Below, piece by piece: positions 44,428 to 53,207 of a stretch of DNA of 64,000 nucleotides (within the stretch, counting starts at the first letter, position 1; each line of letters begins with the position of its first letter). The notes under the pieces are model-generated. The model worked only from the letters and a program-made list of their open reading frames with translations. It searched no databases and was not told where the DNA came from. A program made the translations under genes and the position numbers. This DNA is from Micromonospora echinospora (GTDB lineage: Bacteria; Actinomycetota; Actinomycetes; Mycobacteriales; Micromonosporaceae), in assembly GCF_900091495.1 (NCBI RefSeq), contig NZ_LT607413.1, positions 6,215,001-6,279,000 of the forward strand. Direction: 5' to 3'.

Positions 44428-45651
44428 GTGGAACCACTCAGCAGACGCAACATGTTGAAGGCTGGTGGGGCGTTAGGCGCGCTCGGCGCGTTGAGCATCG
44501 CCGCGCCGGCGCAGGCCAAGTCGACGTGGACCTGGTCCCCCTCGGGCTCGGTGGCGGGTGCCGGAGCGGGCGTCGACCCGCGGCTGGTGTGGGACGACGA
44601 GGCCGACCCGCTGGTCGCCTCGCTGCTCGACCGGGGCGAGGCGCCCCTGGTCAACCAGTTGCTACGGACCTGGACCAGGAACGGTCAGCCGTTGCCGGAC
44701 GGGCTGCCGGGGGACGTGCGCCAGTTCATCGAGCGCGCCCGCCAACTGCCGTCATGGGTCGACCAGGGCAAGCTGACCACCGCGGTGCAGTTCAACGAGA
44801 AGCGGGGGCTCTACCTTGGCGTGCTGTACGGACTGGCCAGCGGCATGATGAGCACGGTCATCCCACAGGAGGCCCGTGCCGTCTACTACTCCGAGGGCGG
44901 CGCGGACATGAAGGACCGCATCGCCAAGACGGCCAAGCTCGGGTACGACATCGGGACGGCGAACGCCTACCAGCCCAACGGTTCGATGATCGTGACCGCC
45001 GTCAAGACCCGACTGGCCCACGCCGGCGTGCGGCACCTCCTGCCGCAGTCGCCGAGGTGGGTGGGTGCCGCCCCCGAGGACATCCCGATCAGCCAGCGGG
45101 ACATGATGATCACCTGGCACAGCCTGCCGACCACGGTCATGCGGGAGCTGAACTCCTGGAGGGTTCCGATCCCCACCCGCGAGTCGGACGCTTTCCTCCA
45201 CCTGTGGCAGGTGGCCGCTCACATGCTGGGCATCAAGGACGAGTACATCCCCGCGTCGTGGAGTGAGGCCAACTCCCAGGCCACCCAGGTCCTCGACCCC
45301 ATCCTGGCGCCGACGCCCGAGGGCATCGCGCTGGCGGACATCCTGCTCGGCCTCGGCAAGGAGATCGACGGCGGAATCCTGAGCAAACCCATCCTCGGCT
45401 CGTTCACGCGATTCCTGCTCGGTGACCAGATCGCCAACTGGCTCAAGATCCCCCGGGACCTGCTCTGGGACACCCTGTTGCAGACATCCTGGGGGCCGTT
45501 CATCGCCGTCCGGGAGGCCCTGCTTCCGCTTCCGCTCGCGCCGGAGTGCTTCTGGCTCTTCGACGAGTTCCTGCGCAAGTTGGCCCTGCTCTTCCTGTCC
45601 GAGGGGCAGCAGATCAACATCGAGATCCCGCTCGGCAACCGTCCTTCCTGA
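44428..45651 (+). CDS. lcp: Rubber oxygenase, latex clearing protein
   Basis: A 407-residue Tat-exported b-type haem dioxygenase that cuts poly(cis-1,4-isoprene) endwise into oligo-isoprenoids with aldehyde and ketone ends. Tat signal: LSRRNMLKAGGALGALGAL ending AQA. With GTG 44428 (GAGGAG six bases upstream) the numbering matches LcpK30 of Streptomyces: Glu148 in PQEARAVYY, Arg164, Lys167 and Thr168 in KDRIAKTAK, Arg195 and the haem-ligand His198 in KTRLAHAG. The length is also that of LcpK30. Downstream is the remnant of oxiB, the usual neighbour. Promoter repeats and the two tandem TetR proteins suggest repression. Confidence 0.95.
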   Translation: MEPLSRRNMLKAGGALGALGALSIAAPAQAKSTWTWSPSGSVAGAGAGVDPRLVWDDEADPLVASLLDRGEAPLVNQLLRTWTRNGQPLPDGLPGDVRQFIERARQLPSWVDQGKLTTAVQFNEKRGLYLGVLYGLASGMMSTVIPQEARAVYYSEGGADMKDRIAKTAKLGYDIGTANAYQPNGSMIVTAVKTRLAHAGVRHLLPQSPRWVGAAPEDIPISQRDMMITWHSLPTTVMRELNSWRVPIPTRESDAFLHLWQVAAHMLGIKDEYIPASWSEANSQATQVLDPILAPTPEGIALADILLGLGKEIDGGILSKPILGSFTRFLLGDQIANWLKIPRDLLWDTLLQTSWGPFIAVREALLPLPLAPECFWLFDEFLRKLALLFLSEGQQINIEIPLGNRPS

Positions 45652-45834
45652 CACGCGACAGCCCCTCTGATCCGGAACATCACCGCCGAGGGCGCGGACC
45701 GGCCCCGCGTCCTCGGTCCTCTCCGCGCACCGCCCGCAGCACCGCGACTCAGCTCACGGTGCTGCCGCCGACCACACCACAGGCCACGACACCACGATCG
45801 AGTTCCCCCGACGAACCGTCCCGAGTGAGCCACC

Positions 45835-46560
45835 ATGGTCGAACCCAGTTCCCGGCGACACTTCTCCGGGTACGTGCTGGCCGCCCCGATCCTCGTGACC
45901 GCCGCCGAACTGGCGGCCTCCACCACGACCGCCGGGCCACCGTCGTCAGACGGGACGGAGCTGCTCGGCCTCAACGACATCATGACCGCGGCGGCACTGC
46001 CGACATCGGGACTGATCTCGGTCGAGGTCAGCCAGGACGGGACCGTGTCGTTCACGTTGCCCCGAACCAGGCTGGGACAGGGCGCCTCCACCTCGACCGC
46101 CACGCTGATCGCCGAGGAACTGTCCGTACCGAGGGGACGGGTCCGGGTCACGCTGATCGACGCGTGGCCGGAACACGTGTCCCACCAGGGGACCGCCGGA
46201 CCAGACACGACCATGTCGACCTACGCTCCCCTCCGGGTCGCCGCGGCCGTAGCCCGTCAGCGGCTGTTGGAAGCTGCGTCGGCCGCCTTCGGCTCGCCCG
46301 TCGTCGACCTGCGGCTGAAGGCCGGCGTCATCACCGATGGCGACGGCCGGAGCCTCGACATCGGCGCCCTCGCCACGAAGGCTGCCAGCGCGAGCACCGT
46401 CGCGGTGGTGGTGGAACTCGCCCCTCGGGAAGGCTGCACCGTCGTCGGCTGTCCCGCTACCGGGTCGACGCGCGGGAGGCGGTGACCGGGCGCATCCGGG
46501 TCACCGAGCCGGTGGAGGCCTGCTCGGCTGTCACTGTCGGGCGGGTGCCTGGATCCCGTT
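45835..46560 (+). pseudogene. oxiB: oxiB remnant (aldehyde-oxidising Mo-hydroxylase large subunit), frameshifted and truncated
   Basis: The first ~205 residues follow the N-terminal part of isoquinoline-1-oxidoreductase/aldehyde-oxidase Mo subunits of OxiB type: RRHFSGYVLAAPILVTAAEL, VEVSQDGTVSFTLPRTRLGQ, GTVSF..GQGASTSTATLIAEE, RGRVRVTLIDAWPEHV. At about 46450 the frame breaks: one frame ends VVGCPATGSTRGRR, and the next continues the family pattern as SRYRVDAREAVTGRIRVTE before decaying by about 46560. Intact relatives exceed 700 residues, and the small Fe-S/FAD partner OxiA is absent. In Streptomyces sp. K30 oxiB and oxiA follow lcp and oxidise Lcp product aldehydes; here that route is dead and the NAD-type aldehyde dehydrogenase at 25397 may replace it. 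Confidence 0.8.
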
Positions 46561-47022
46561 CTCGCCGGGTTGACACAGGAACTCTACGGGCCAACTTGTC
46601 CTTGCCGCCCAGGTAATAGTCGTAGATCCGGGCGATGCTGGGCCGGGTGGTGTCGACACCGGACGCAGGAGCTTTGCTTCCAGATCGCCTTCGAGGGCCG
46701 GCTCACCCCAGGCAACCACTGACCAGCACAACAACCAAAGATCAGCCGTCACTTGACACTTCCCGTCAGCGAGGTACGGCAGATCCTGAGACAGAGCCGT
46801 TCGTCTTTCAGTCCCGAGCCGGCAGCGAAGGCCACGACATCACCAACGCGGGGGTGACCAGCATGCCGGACGGGCATTGCCCTCGTGGCCGGACAAAGAC
46901 AGGGGGCCGCAGTAGGGAAGCTGGGCCAGCTGCCGCAGCAGTGGCACCGGACCACCGACCACGGCCACCACCGCCGGCCTGGGCCGCATCGCTCGCGGCC
47001 CGGACCGGCGGCACGGCGGGGC
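46561..47022. other. No gene recognised
   Basis: About 460 bases of short open frames on both strands without protein-like translation, separating the oxiB remnant from the convergent FAD oxidoreductase gene. It may be unrecognisable residue of the lost oxiB/oxiA sequence. Confidence 0.45.
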
Positions 47023-48573
47023 CTACAACCGAGGAGCGGTGCCGGTGAAGGCGCCCGCGTCGGCCAGGTACTGGGGCGAGATCCGTCCCTCGGCCAGCGC
47101 CTGCCGGACCGCCTCGACGGCCGCCTCTCGCTGCTGCTGGACCTGCTCGGGGTCACGGCGCAGTGAGGCACGCTGGGCGACCAGCGCCGCCTGCAACCGC
47201 GGCACGTCGACCTTGCGCGGCTCCACCCCGTCGAGTGCCGCGAGTGCGGCGGCAGTACCGGCCGCCTGACCGATGCCCATCACGCCACCCTGGGTCCGGA
47301 AGGAGCCGTGCGCCTCGTGGGTGGCCGAAATGGCGCGTCCGGCGATGACCAGGCCGTCCAGCCGACGCGGCACCAGGCAGCGGTACGGAATGTCGTACGA
47401 GTCGTCGAGGTCGCTCCAGGTGCCCTGGTCCTTGTCCGCGCCGTAGCCCTCCTTGCCCTTGAGATTGTGGATGTCGATCGGGAAGTAGCCGCGAGACACC
47501 ACGTCGGGCACCTTGGTGCCACTCATCACCTCCTCGCCGGTGAGCACGTGCTCGCCGAGGATGTGCCGGCTCTCCCGGATCCCGATCTGCACGCCGGTGG
47601 CGATAAGTCGGGCGTCGGCGAAGCCGGGCACGTTCTTGACCAGGTACTCGCTGAGCGACATGACCTGGCGGCGTCCGTCGATTTCGCCGCGGGTGAGGCT
47701 CTCCGCGTCGGTACCGTCGACGCCGCTGATCCGGGTGCTGTTGAAGTGCAGCACGCCGGGATGGGTGGTGGTGAGGAAGAGGATGGTGTCCCGGCCGAGG
47801 TAGAGTTCACCGGAGTCCAGGCCCCGCCGGATCAGGGTTTTGAAGCCCTGGCCGACGAAGTGTTCCTGGGGAAGGTTGGCCGCGTACGGCTTGACGGCGA
47901 CCAGTTCGGAGGCCCACTCGAATTCCTCCGGGTGGGCGTCCATGTAGTCCTTGACGGCGCGGGTGTCGACGCCGGCCATGTCGAACATCATCGTGCTGGG
48001 CTGGGCAGCCTTTTCGTCGCCGCCCCGGCCGAGCACGAACTCGGCCCCGGCCAGCGCCGCCACGTCGCCGTCGCCGGTGGCGTCGACGACGACCTTCGCG
48101 TGGTAGTCCAGGTTGCCCGATTTGTTGGTGACCGTGACACCGGTGACCTTGTCGCCGTCCTTGCATACCCCGCTGACGAACGAGTGGAACAGCGGCACGA
48201 CGCCGGCCTTGAGGGCGAGCGTGAGGGCCGCCCATTTGTACGCTTCCCGGTCATAAAAGCACAGGTAGGCGCCACTGCCGTGCGGGTTGGTGGTACGCAG
48301 GTGACCGGTGCTGCCACCGATGGACATCATCCGCTCGACGAACTCCTGCGGAATGCCCCGCACGACCTGTTCGTCGCCGAAGTGGAACGGGGAGATGGGG
48401 CCGAGCGCTGCACTGGTCGGCATTCCGCCGAGGAAGCCGTACTTCTCCACCACGAGCGTACGGGCTCCCTGGCGGGCCGCCGCGATGGCAGCGATGAAGC
48501 CGGAGGGCCCGCCCCCGACGACGATCACGTCGTACGAGCGCTGCGGGTCGGGCTGGGGCATCCGGATAACCAC
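47023..48573 (-). CDS. FAD-dependent oxidoreductase (FAD_oxidored family)
   Basis: About 516 residues. The Rossmann FAD motif is YDVIVVGGGPSGFIAAIAAA followed by the Glu in LVVEKYGFLGGM; then KVVVDATGDGDVAALAGAEF; the C-terminal FAD contact is LDGLVIAGRAISATHEAHGS. Members of this family (PF12831) oxidise or dehydrogenate small molecules and often occur with CUT1 sugar transporters, as here: the gene is last of a four-gene operon, four bases behind the solute-binding protein. The substrate is presumably the imported carbohydrate derivative. GTG 48573 with GAGGAAG upstream is used; ATG 48561 is the alternative. Confidence 0.88.
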   Translation of the reverse strand: MVIRMPQPDPQRSYDVIVVGGGPSGFIAAIAAARQGARTLVVEKYGFLGGMPTSAALGPISPFHFGDEQVVRGIPQEFVERMMSIGGSTGHLRTTNPHGSGAYLCFYDREAYKWAALTLALKAGVVPLFHSFVSGVCKDGDKVTGVTVTNKSGNLDYHAKVVVDATGDGDVAALAGAEFVLGRGGDEKAAQPSTMMFDMAGVDTRAVKDYMDAHPEEFEWASELVAVKPYAANLPQEHFVGQGFKTLIRRGLDSGELYLGRDTILFLTTTHPGVLHFNSTRISGVDGTDAESLTRGEIDGRRQVMSLSEYLVKNVPGFADARLIATGVQIGIRESRHILGEHVLTGEEVMSGTKVPDVVSRGYFPIDIHNLKGKEGYGADKDQGTWSDLDDSYDIPYRCLVPRRLDGLVIAGRAISATHEAHGSFRTQGGVMGIGQAAGTAAALAALDGVEPRKVDVPRLQAALVAQRASLRRDPEQVQQQREAAVEAVRQALAEGRISPQYLADAGAFTGTAPRL

Positions 48574-48577
48574 CGGC

Positions 48578-49894
48578 TCACTTCCTCTTCTGGTTGTACT
48601 GGTTCTGGACCTCGGTCAGCCCGGCAGGGATGGGAGCGCCGTCGAAGACCATCTTCTGGGCGGCCTTGACCAGGTTGGTGCTGAGTTCGCTGTAGTCAGC
48701 GGGGTACAGGGACACCTTGCCGTCGCTGGCGAGGTAGTCGCGCCACTCCAGCAGTTCCTTGGCGTTCTGCGCCTGGGTGACCGCCGGTTGGTCGTAGACG
48801 TTGCGGAGCACCGGCAACACTCCGGCCGCGGCGAACTTGGCCTGCGACTCGGCGCTCAGGTAGTACCGGATGAAGGCCCACACCTGCTCGGGGTGCTCGG
48901 TGTTCGCGCCCATCGCGAGGGTCTGTCCGGCGACCGCGGTGGGCAGCCGGCGTCCGGCGGTCACTCCCGGAACGGGGGTGGTGACGAGGTTGTCGCCGAC
49001 TCCGTCGGCGGTGCGGGTGGCGGCCACCCGGAAGCTGCCCGCGATAGCCATCGCCACGGTGCCGGCCTTGACGCCGTTGACCACCTCGTCGGCGCCCATA
49101 GTGAGCGCCTCCCGGCCGAAGGCCCCGGCGTCGGCGAACTTCTTGATCACCGACATGGCCTGGGCTCCGGCGTCACTGGCGAAGGTCGCCCTGCCGTCGG
49201 CACCGATGACCGCTCCCCCGTAGCCGGCGGTCAGCGGGTCGAACTTCTCCATGAAGTCGGCGCCGAGGGACTGCTCCGAGAGGCCGATCGCGAAGCCGGT
49301 GATCTTATTGCCGGAGGCTCTCCGGATTGCGGCGCCGGCGGCCACTGCCTCGTCGAGGGTGGTGGGCGGGGTGACACCGTACCGGTCGAGGAGGTCCTTG
49401 CGGTACCAGAACAACCAGACCCGCGACTCCCACGGCAGGGCCATCAGTTGGCCGTCGATTCTGGCGCTGTCGATCGGGAAGAGATAAGCGGATCCGGCCT
49501 GCGCCAGCCAGTCCTTGGCGAAGTCGTCGATCGGTTGGATGCTGCCGCCCTCGACGTGCTGGGCAAGCTGCGGGAGGTAGATGTTGACGATGTCCGGGCC
49601 ACCGCCGGTGTTGGCCGCCCGGATCACCTCGCCGTCGATCTTGGCGTAGTTGATGCTGGTCACGGTGACCTTGGCGGCGCTTTGGCTGGCGTTAAATCCA
49701 TCGATGATCTCTTGGAGCGCCTTGCCGCGCGGGTCGGTGCCGGTCGGGTCGAGGAAGGTCCAAAGCTGCAGTTCGGCGACTCCGTCACCGGAGCCGTTGC
49801 CGGAGCCGCACCCGACGAGGCCACCGGTGCCTGCGGCAGCGATGGTGGCGGCGCCCAGCGTCAACAGCCGTCGTCTGTCCAGCCGAATGGTCAT
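48578..49894 (-). CDS. Extracellular solute-binding lipoprotein of a CUT1 sugar ABC transporter
   Basis: A 438-residue family 1 binding protein (SBP_bac_1). An N-terminal Arg-rich stretch and hydrophobic segment lead to the lipobox GLVGC with Cys near residue 29, so it is membrane-anchored on the outer face. Typical sections: LQLWTFLDPTGTDPRGKALQ, GGGPDIVNIYLPQLAQHVEG, ALPWESRVWLFWYRKDLLDR, NTEHPEQVWAFIRYYLSAES. It captures an oligosaccharide or glycoside and passes it to the two permeases. ATG 49894 is preferred over a start four codons earlier. Confidence 0.92.
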   Translation of the reverse strand: MTIRLDRRRLLTLGAATIAAAGTGGLVGCGSGNGSGDGVAELQLWTFLDPTGTDPRGKALQEIIDGFNASQSAAKVTVTSINYAKIDGEVIRAANTGGGPDIVNIYLPQLAQHVEGGSIQPIDDFAKDWLAQAGSAYLFPIDSARIDGQLMALPWESRVWLFWYRKDLLDRYGVTPPTTLDEAVAAGAAIRRASGNKITGFAIGLSEQSLGADFMEKFDPLTAGYGGAVIGADGRATFASDAGAQAMSVIKKFADAGAFGREALTMGADEVVNGVKAGTVAMAIAGSFRVAATRTADGVGDNLVTTPVPGVTAGRRLPTAVAGQTLAMGANTEHPEQVWAFIRYYLSAESQAKFAAAGVLPVLRNVYDQPAVTQAQNAKELLEWRDYLASDGKVSLYPADYSELSTNLVKAAQKMVFDGAPIPAGLTEVQNQYNQKRK

Positions 49895-49924
49895 TGTGGT
49901 CTCCAAGGGCTCGGGGCTGAGGGG

Positions 49925-50872
49925 TCAGCCCTTGCTGGCACCGGCCGACAGACCGGCCACCAGGCGACGTTCGAACAGGACGAATGCGATGATCATCGGC
50001 AGCAGGGTGACCATGACCGCGGCGGTCAACTGGCCCCAGACCGTGCCGTACTGAGTGAGGTAGGTGTAGAGGCCAACGGATATCAGCCGTAGGTCCGGAT
50101 CGCTGACGAAGGTGCTGGCGATCAGGTAGTCGTTCCAGACGTAGACGAAGGTGATGATGGCGGCGGCACCGAGGCCGGGCTTGGCCAATGGCAGCACCAG
50201 TCGCAGGAAGGCGCCGGCCGCGGACATGCCATCGACCCGCCCAGCCTCCTCGATCTCGGGCGGGATCGACTCGAAGAAGCCGCGCAGGATCCACACGATG
50301 GTCGGCACCTGCCACGCCGAGTAGATCACGATCATGACCAGGTAGGTGTCGTAGACGCCGAGCTTGACAGCCAGGTAGTAGAGCGGCACCAGGACCGCGA
50401 TGCCGGGGACCATCGAGGTCATCAGGATGAAGAAGAGCAGCCCAGCCTTTCCGCGGAACCGGTAACGTGCCGCCGAGTAAGCGGCCGGTACCGCGATGAC
50501 CAGGGTGACCACGACCGTGACGACGCTGACGATCACGCTGTTGAGCAGGTTCAGTGGAATCTGGGAGTGGAACAGCACCGCTTCGTAGTTCGCCAGCGTG
50601 AAATGTTCCGGGATCCACCGCACTGGTGTGGCGAGCACGGTCGACTCCGGCTTGAGCGAGGTGCTCAGTCCCCACAACAGCGGCAGGACGGCGAACCCGG
50701 AGGCGGCCAACAGGCCGAGATAGATGCCGGCCCGCCGGATCCGACCCGGATGCCCGCTCGTACGGCTGAGCTGGCGGCCGGGCCGGCCAGCGGCATCCGG
50801 CGGTGCGGCGCCGCTCGACCGGGAGGCCTGGGCACTGGTGGAGGCTGCGGGATCGGTCAGGGTGTCAGGCAT
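49925..50872 (-). CDS. CUT1 sugar ABC transporter permease, MalG type
   Basis: A 315-residue inner-membrane permease with a 65-residue polar N-terminus and six predicted helices (for example GIYLGLLAASGFAVLPLLWG, SVIVSVVTVVVTLVIAVP). The EAA loop that contacts the ATPase reads PPEIEEAGRVDGMSAAGAF followed by LRLVLPLAKPGL. Its start overlaps the end of the MalF-type gene by eight bases. No ATPase gene is present; actinobacterial CUT1 systems usually share an MsiK-type ATPase encoded elsewhere. Confidence 0.92.
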   Translation of the reverse strand: MPDTLTDPAASTSAQASRSSGAAPPDAAGRPGRQLSRTSGHPGRIRRAGIYLGLLAASGFAVLPLLWGLSTSLKPESTVLATPVRWIPEHFTLANYEAVLFHSQIPLNLLNSVIVSVVTVVVTLVIAVPAAYSAARYRFRGKAGLLFFILMTSMVPGIAVLVPLYYLAVKLGVYDTYLVMIVIYSAWQVPTIVWILRGFFESIPPEIEEAGRVDGMSAAGAFLRLVLPLAKPGLGAAAIITFVYVWNDYLIASTFVSDPDLRLISVGLYTYLTQYGTVWGQLTAAVMVTLLPMIIAFVLFERRLVAGLSAGASKG

Positions 50873-51791
50873 CGTTCTTCCCCTTGAGAACCCGGATGTA
50901 CGCCACGCCGAAGACGATGTTGAAGACAAACAGCACAACGCTGTACGCAGCGCCAATACCGATCTTGAAGAACTGGAAGGACTGGAGGAACGCGTTGAGG
51001 CTCAGCACCTGCGTGCCGGAGAACGGGCCACCACCGGTGAGCGTGTAGACCAGCGTGACCATGTTGAAATAGAGCAGGGTCAACATGATCACGAGAATCA
51101 GCAGCGTCGACCGGATCGCCGGCACGACGACGAGGAAGAACGACTGGCGTGGGTTGCATCCGTCGACCCGGGACGCCTCGATCTGCTCCGCTGGAACGGT
51201 CTGCAGCGCGGCGAGGCAGAGGATCGTGGCGAGCGGGTAGCTGAGCCAGACATTCACCACAATCAGTGACGCCATCGATCCCCACGGCGACGACAGTGGG
51301 CCGTCGCCCCCGAAGAGGCTGTGCAGCGGACCGTACTGGCCGTTGAGCAGCCACTTCCAGAGCAGGGCCGCGACGGTCTGGGAGACGACCCACGGCAGCA
51401 GGATGACCACCCGGAACATCCGGACGAACCGCACCTGCTTGTTCAGCAACACCGCCAGCCCGAGCCCGAGCGGCACGGCCAGCACCAGCGAGACGACGAC
51501 GTACACGAAGGTCCGGGCGATGTCGGCCCAGCCGGCCGGCCCCAGCACCGTGGTGAAGTTGTCCCAGCCGATGAACTCGACGACCCGCAGGGCCCGGGTC
51601 CGGTAGACACTGAGCCGAAGCGCGTAGGCGATCGGGAAGACCGAGACGAGCGCGACGAGCGCCACTGCCGGCAGGTACAGCGCCACCGGACCGAGTCGGC
51701 GCCGCCACACCGGGCCACGACCGGCGTGCGGGCCAGCGGCCGGCTGCCGGCGGCCCGTGCCGGTCGGCACGACCGTAGACGTGGAGCTCAC
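50865..51791 (-). CDS. CUT1 sugar ABC transporter permease, MalF type
   Basis: A 308-residue permease, first gene of the operon. Membrane helices include VALYLPAVALVALVSVFPIA, FVYVVVSLVLAVPLGLGLAV and IRSTLLILVIMLTLLYFNMV. The EAA-like loop is VPAEQIEASRVDGCNPRQSF. The last codons overlap the next permease gene. About 150 bases upstream lies the GGAATCGATTTCA palindrome, the presumed LacI operator of the operon. Confidence 0.92.
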   Translation of the reverse strand: MSSTSTVVPTGTGRRQPAAGPHAGRGPVWRRRLGPVALYLPAVALVALVSVFPIAYALRLSVYRTRALRVVEFIGWDNFTTVLGPAGWADIARTFVYVVVSLVLAVPLGLGLAVLLNKQVRFVRMFRVVILLPWVVSQTVAALLWKWLLNGQYGPLHSLFGGDGPLSSPWGSMASLIVVNVWLSYPLATILCLAALQTVPAEQIEASRVDGCNPRQSFFLVVVPAIRSTLLILVIMLTLLYFNMVTLVYTLTGGGPFSGTQVLSLNAFLQSFQFFKIGIGAAYSVVLFVFNIVFGVAYIRVLKGKNDA

Positions 51792-51940
51792 CGGATGCCC
51801 GACCGGTGGGCCACGACGAGACCAGCGGCGGCAGGCGCGCGGACGCCGGCGGCGATCGGGAGCCAGCCGGGGACGGACGGCTGCGTGAGAATGATGACCA
51901 CTGAGGAGTACCTCCTGAACCTGCGGTGGGGTACTATCTT

Positions 51941-51953
51941 GGAATCGATTTCA
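51941..51953. promoter_or_regulatory. Putative LacI operator, copy 1
   Basis: GGAATCGATTTCA, a near-palindrome centred on ATCGAT as typical of LacI-family sites. It lies between the divergent transporter operon and the LacI gene; the exact complement occurs downstream of lacI at 53190-53202. Confidence 0.7.
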
Positions 51954-52058
51954 GGATGGTTTCGCAAGAGTTAACGCCCTGGCCGGGGCCATGTCAAGAG
52001 GCGATCCTGATCGTGTGAACCGGAGCTTCCGGGGCTCGATGAATCGGAGAGGTACCCG

Positions 52059-53192
52059 ATGGCCAACATCTACGACGTGGCGAAGGCGGCCGGCGTCTCC
52101 CCCGCCACCGTCTCCCGGGTACTCAACGGCGGCAGCGTCAGCTCCGAACGTGCCGCTCGGGTCCGGGCCGCCTGCGAGGACCTGGGGTTCCGGCCCAATC
52201 GGGTGGCCCGTGGCCTGCGCCGACAGCGCAGCGACGTGCTTGCGCTGATCATCTCCGACATCGAGAACCCGTTCTTCACGGCGCTGGCCCGAGGCGTGGA
52301 GGACGTAGCCCGGGCAAGCAACCTCTCGGTCGTGCTGTGCAACGCCGACGACAACCCAGAGAAAGAAGCGGAGTACCTCGACGTCGCACTCGCCGAACAC
52401 ATGGCGGGCGTCATCATCTTCCCGGCGTCGCTCGCTGAAACCGATGTCACGGCCTTGCTCGACCGCGGCGTCCCGGTTGTCGCCGTCGACCGCTCCCCCG
52501 AGTCGGCGGCGATCGACACGGTCACCGCCGACGACGAGAACGGCGCGTACGTCGCCACCCGACACCTGCTAGACGAGGGATATCGTCGGGTCGCCTGCAT
52601 CACCGGTCCCCGCGCCTCGTCGGCGGCGACGGAGCGGCTACGCGGCTTCCTTCGCGCCCACCGCGAGAGCGAGGCACCGCGACGGCGCCCCCGGGTGGCG
52701 TACGCCGACTTCCGGGTCCGTGGCGGCTACCAGGCGATGGGTGAACTGCTCGATCTCGCCGAGCCGCCGGACGCCGTGCTGACCACCAACAGCCTGATGG
52801 CGGCGGGCGCTCTGGAGGCGCTCTACGACCGCGACCTGCGACCGCCCGAGATCGGCGTGGCCACCTTCGGTGACACATTCTGGGCGCATCTGGTGCAGCC
52901 AGCCCTGACCACCGTTCACCAGCCGGCATACGAGATCGGCCAGGCCGCCGCCGAACTGCTGTTCAAGCGGCGGCACGCGCCCGACATCGAGCCGCAGCGG
53001 CTCGTCCTGCCGACCCGGCTACAGATCCGCAGCAGCTCCCGCCGCAGCGCGGAGGCACAGACGACACCGGCCACATCGGCCGGTAGACGGGCGACAACGG
53101 CACGGGTGGTAGGGGCCGAGCGCCCAGACGGTCCCGGCCGGGCGCGCGCGACCGGGCGCCATGACATCGATCAGTCCGTTCCGGTCACATGA
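52059..53192 (+). CDS. LacI family transcriptional regulator
   Basis: A 377-residue repressor. The DNA-binding head reads ANIYDVAKAAGVSPATVSRV and LGFRPNRVARGLRRQRSD (hinge helix), followed by the periplasmic-binding-like core (ALIISDIENPFFTALARGVE, DGVLTTN-type stretch PPDAVLTTNSLMAAGALEAL). The final ~50 residues are Thr/Arg-rich and exceed the family length, perhaps a C-terminal extension read into flanking DNA. Divergent from the sugar transporter operon, which it most likely represses until the transported sugar binds. Confidence 0.92.
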   Translation: MANIYDVAKAAGVSPATVSRVLNGGSVSSERAARVRAACEDLGFRPNRVARGLRRQRSDVLALIISDIENPFFTALARGVEDVARASNLSVVLCNADDNPEKEAEYLDVALAEHMAGVIIFPASLAETDVTALLDRGVPVVAVDRSPESAAIDTVTADDENGAYVATRHLLDEGYRRVACITGPRASSAATERLRGFLRAHRESEAPRRRPRVAYADFRVRGGYQAMGELLDLAEPPDAVLTTNSLMAAGALEALYDRDLRPPEIGVATFGDTFWAHLVQPALTTVHQPAYEIGQAAAELLFKRRHAPDIEPQRLVLPTRLQIRSSSRRSAEAQTTPATSAGRRATTARVVGAERPDGPGRARATGRHDIDQSVPVT

Positions 53193-53202
53193 AATCGATT
53201 CC
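53190..53202. promoter_or_regulatory. Putative LacI operator, copy 2
   Basis: TGAAATCGATTCC is the exact reverse complement of copy 1 and overlaps the lacI stop codon region. It may allow DNA looping around the regulator gene or be the relic of another target promoter replaced by the transposase fragment that follows. Confidence 0.55.
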
Positions 53203-53207
53203 TGCAC

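Noticed and set aside
47023..53192. The transporter cluster as uptake system for rubber oligomers
   Set aside because: CUT1 transporters and LacI regulators handle carbohydrates, and none of the island's operator motifs occurs there.
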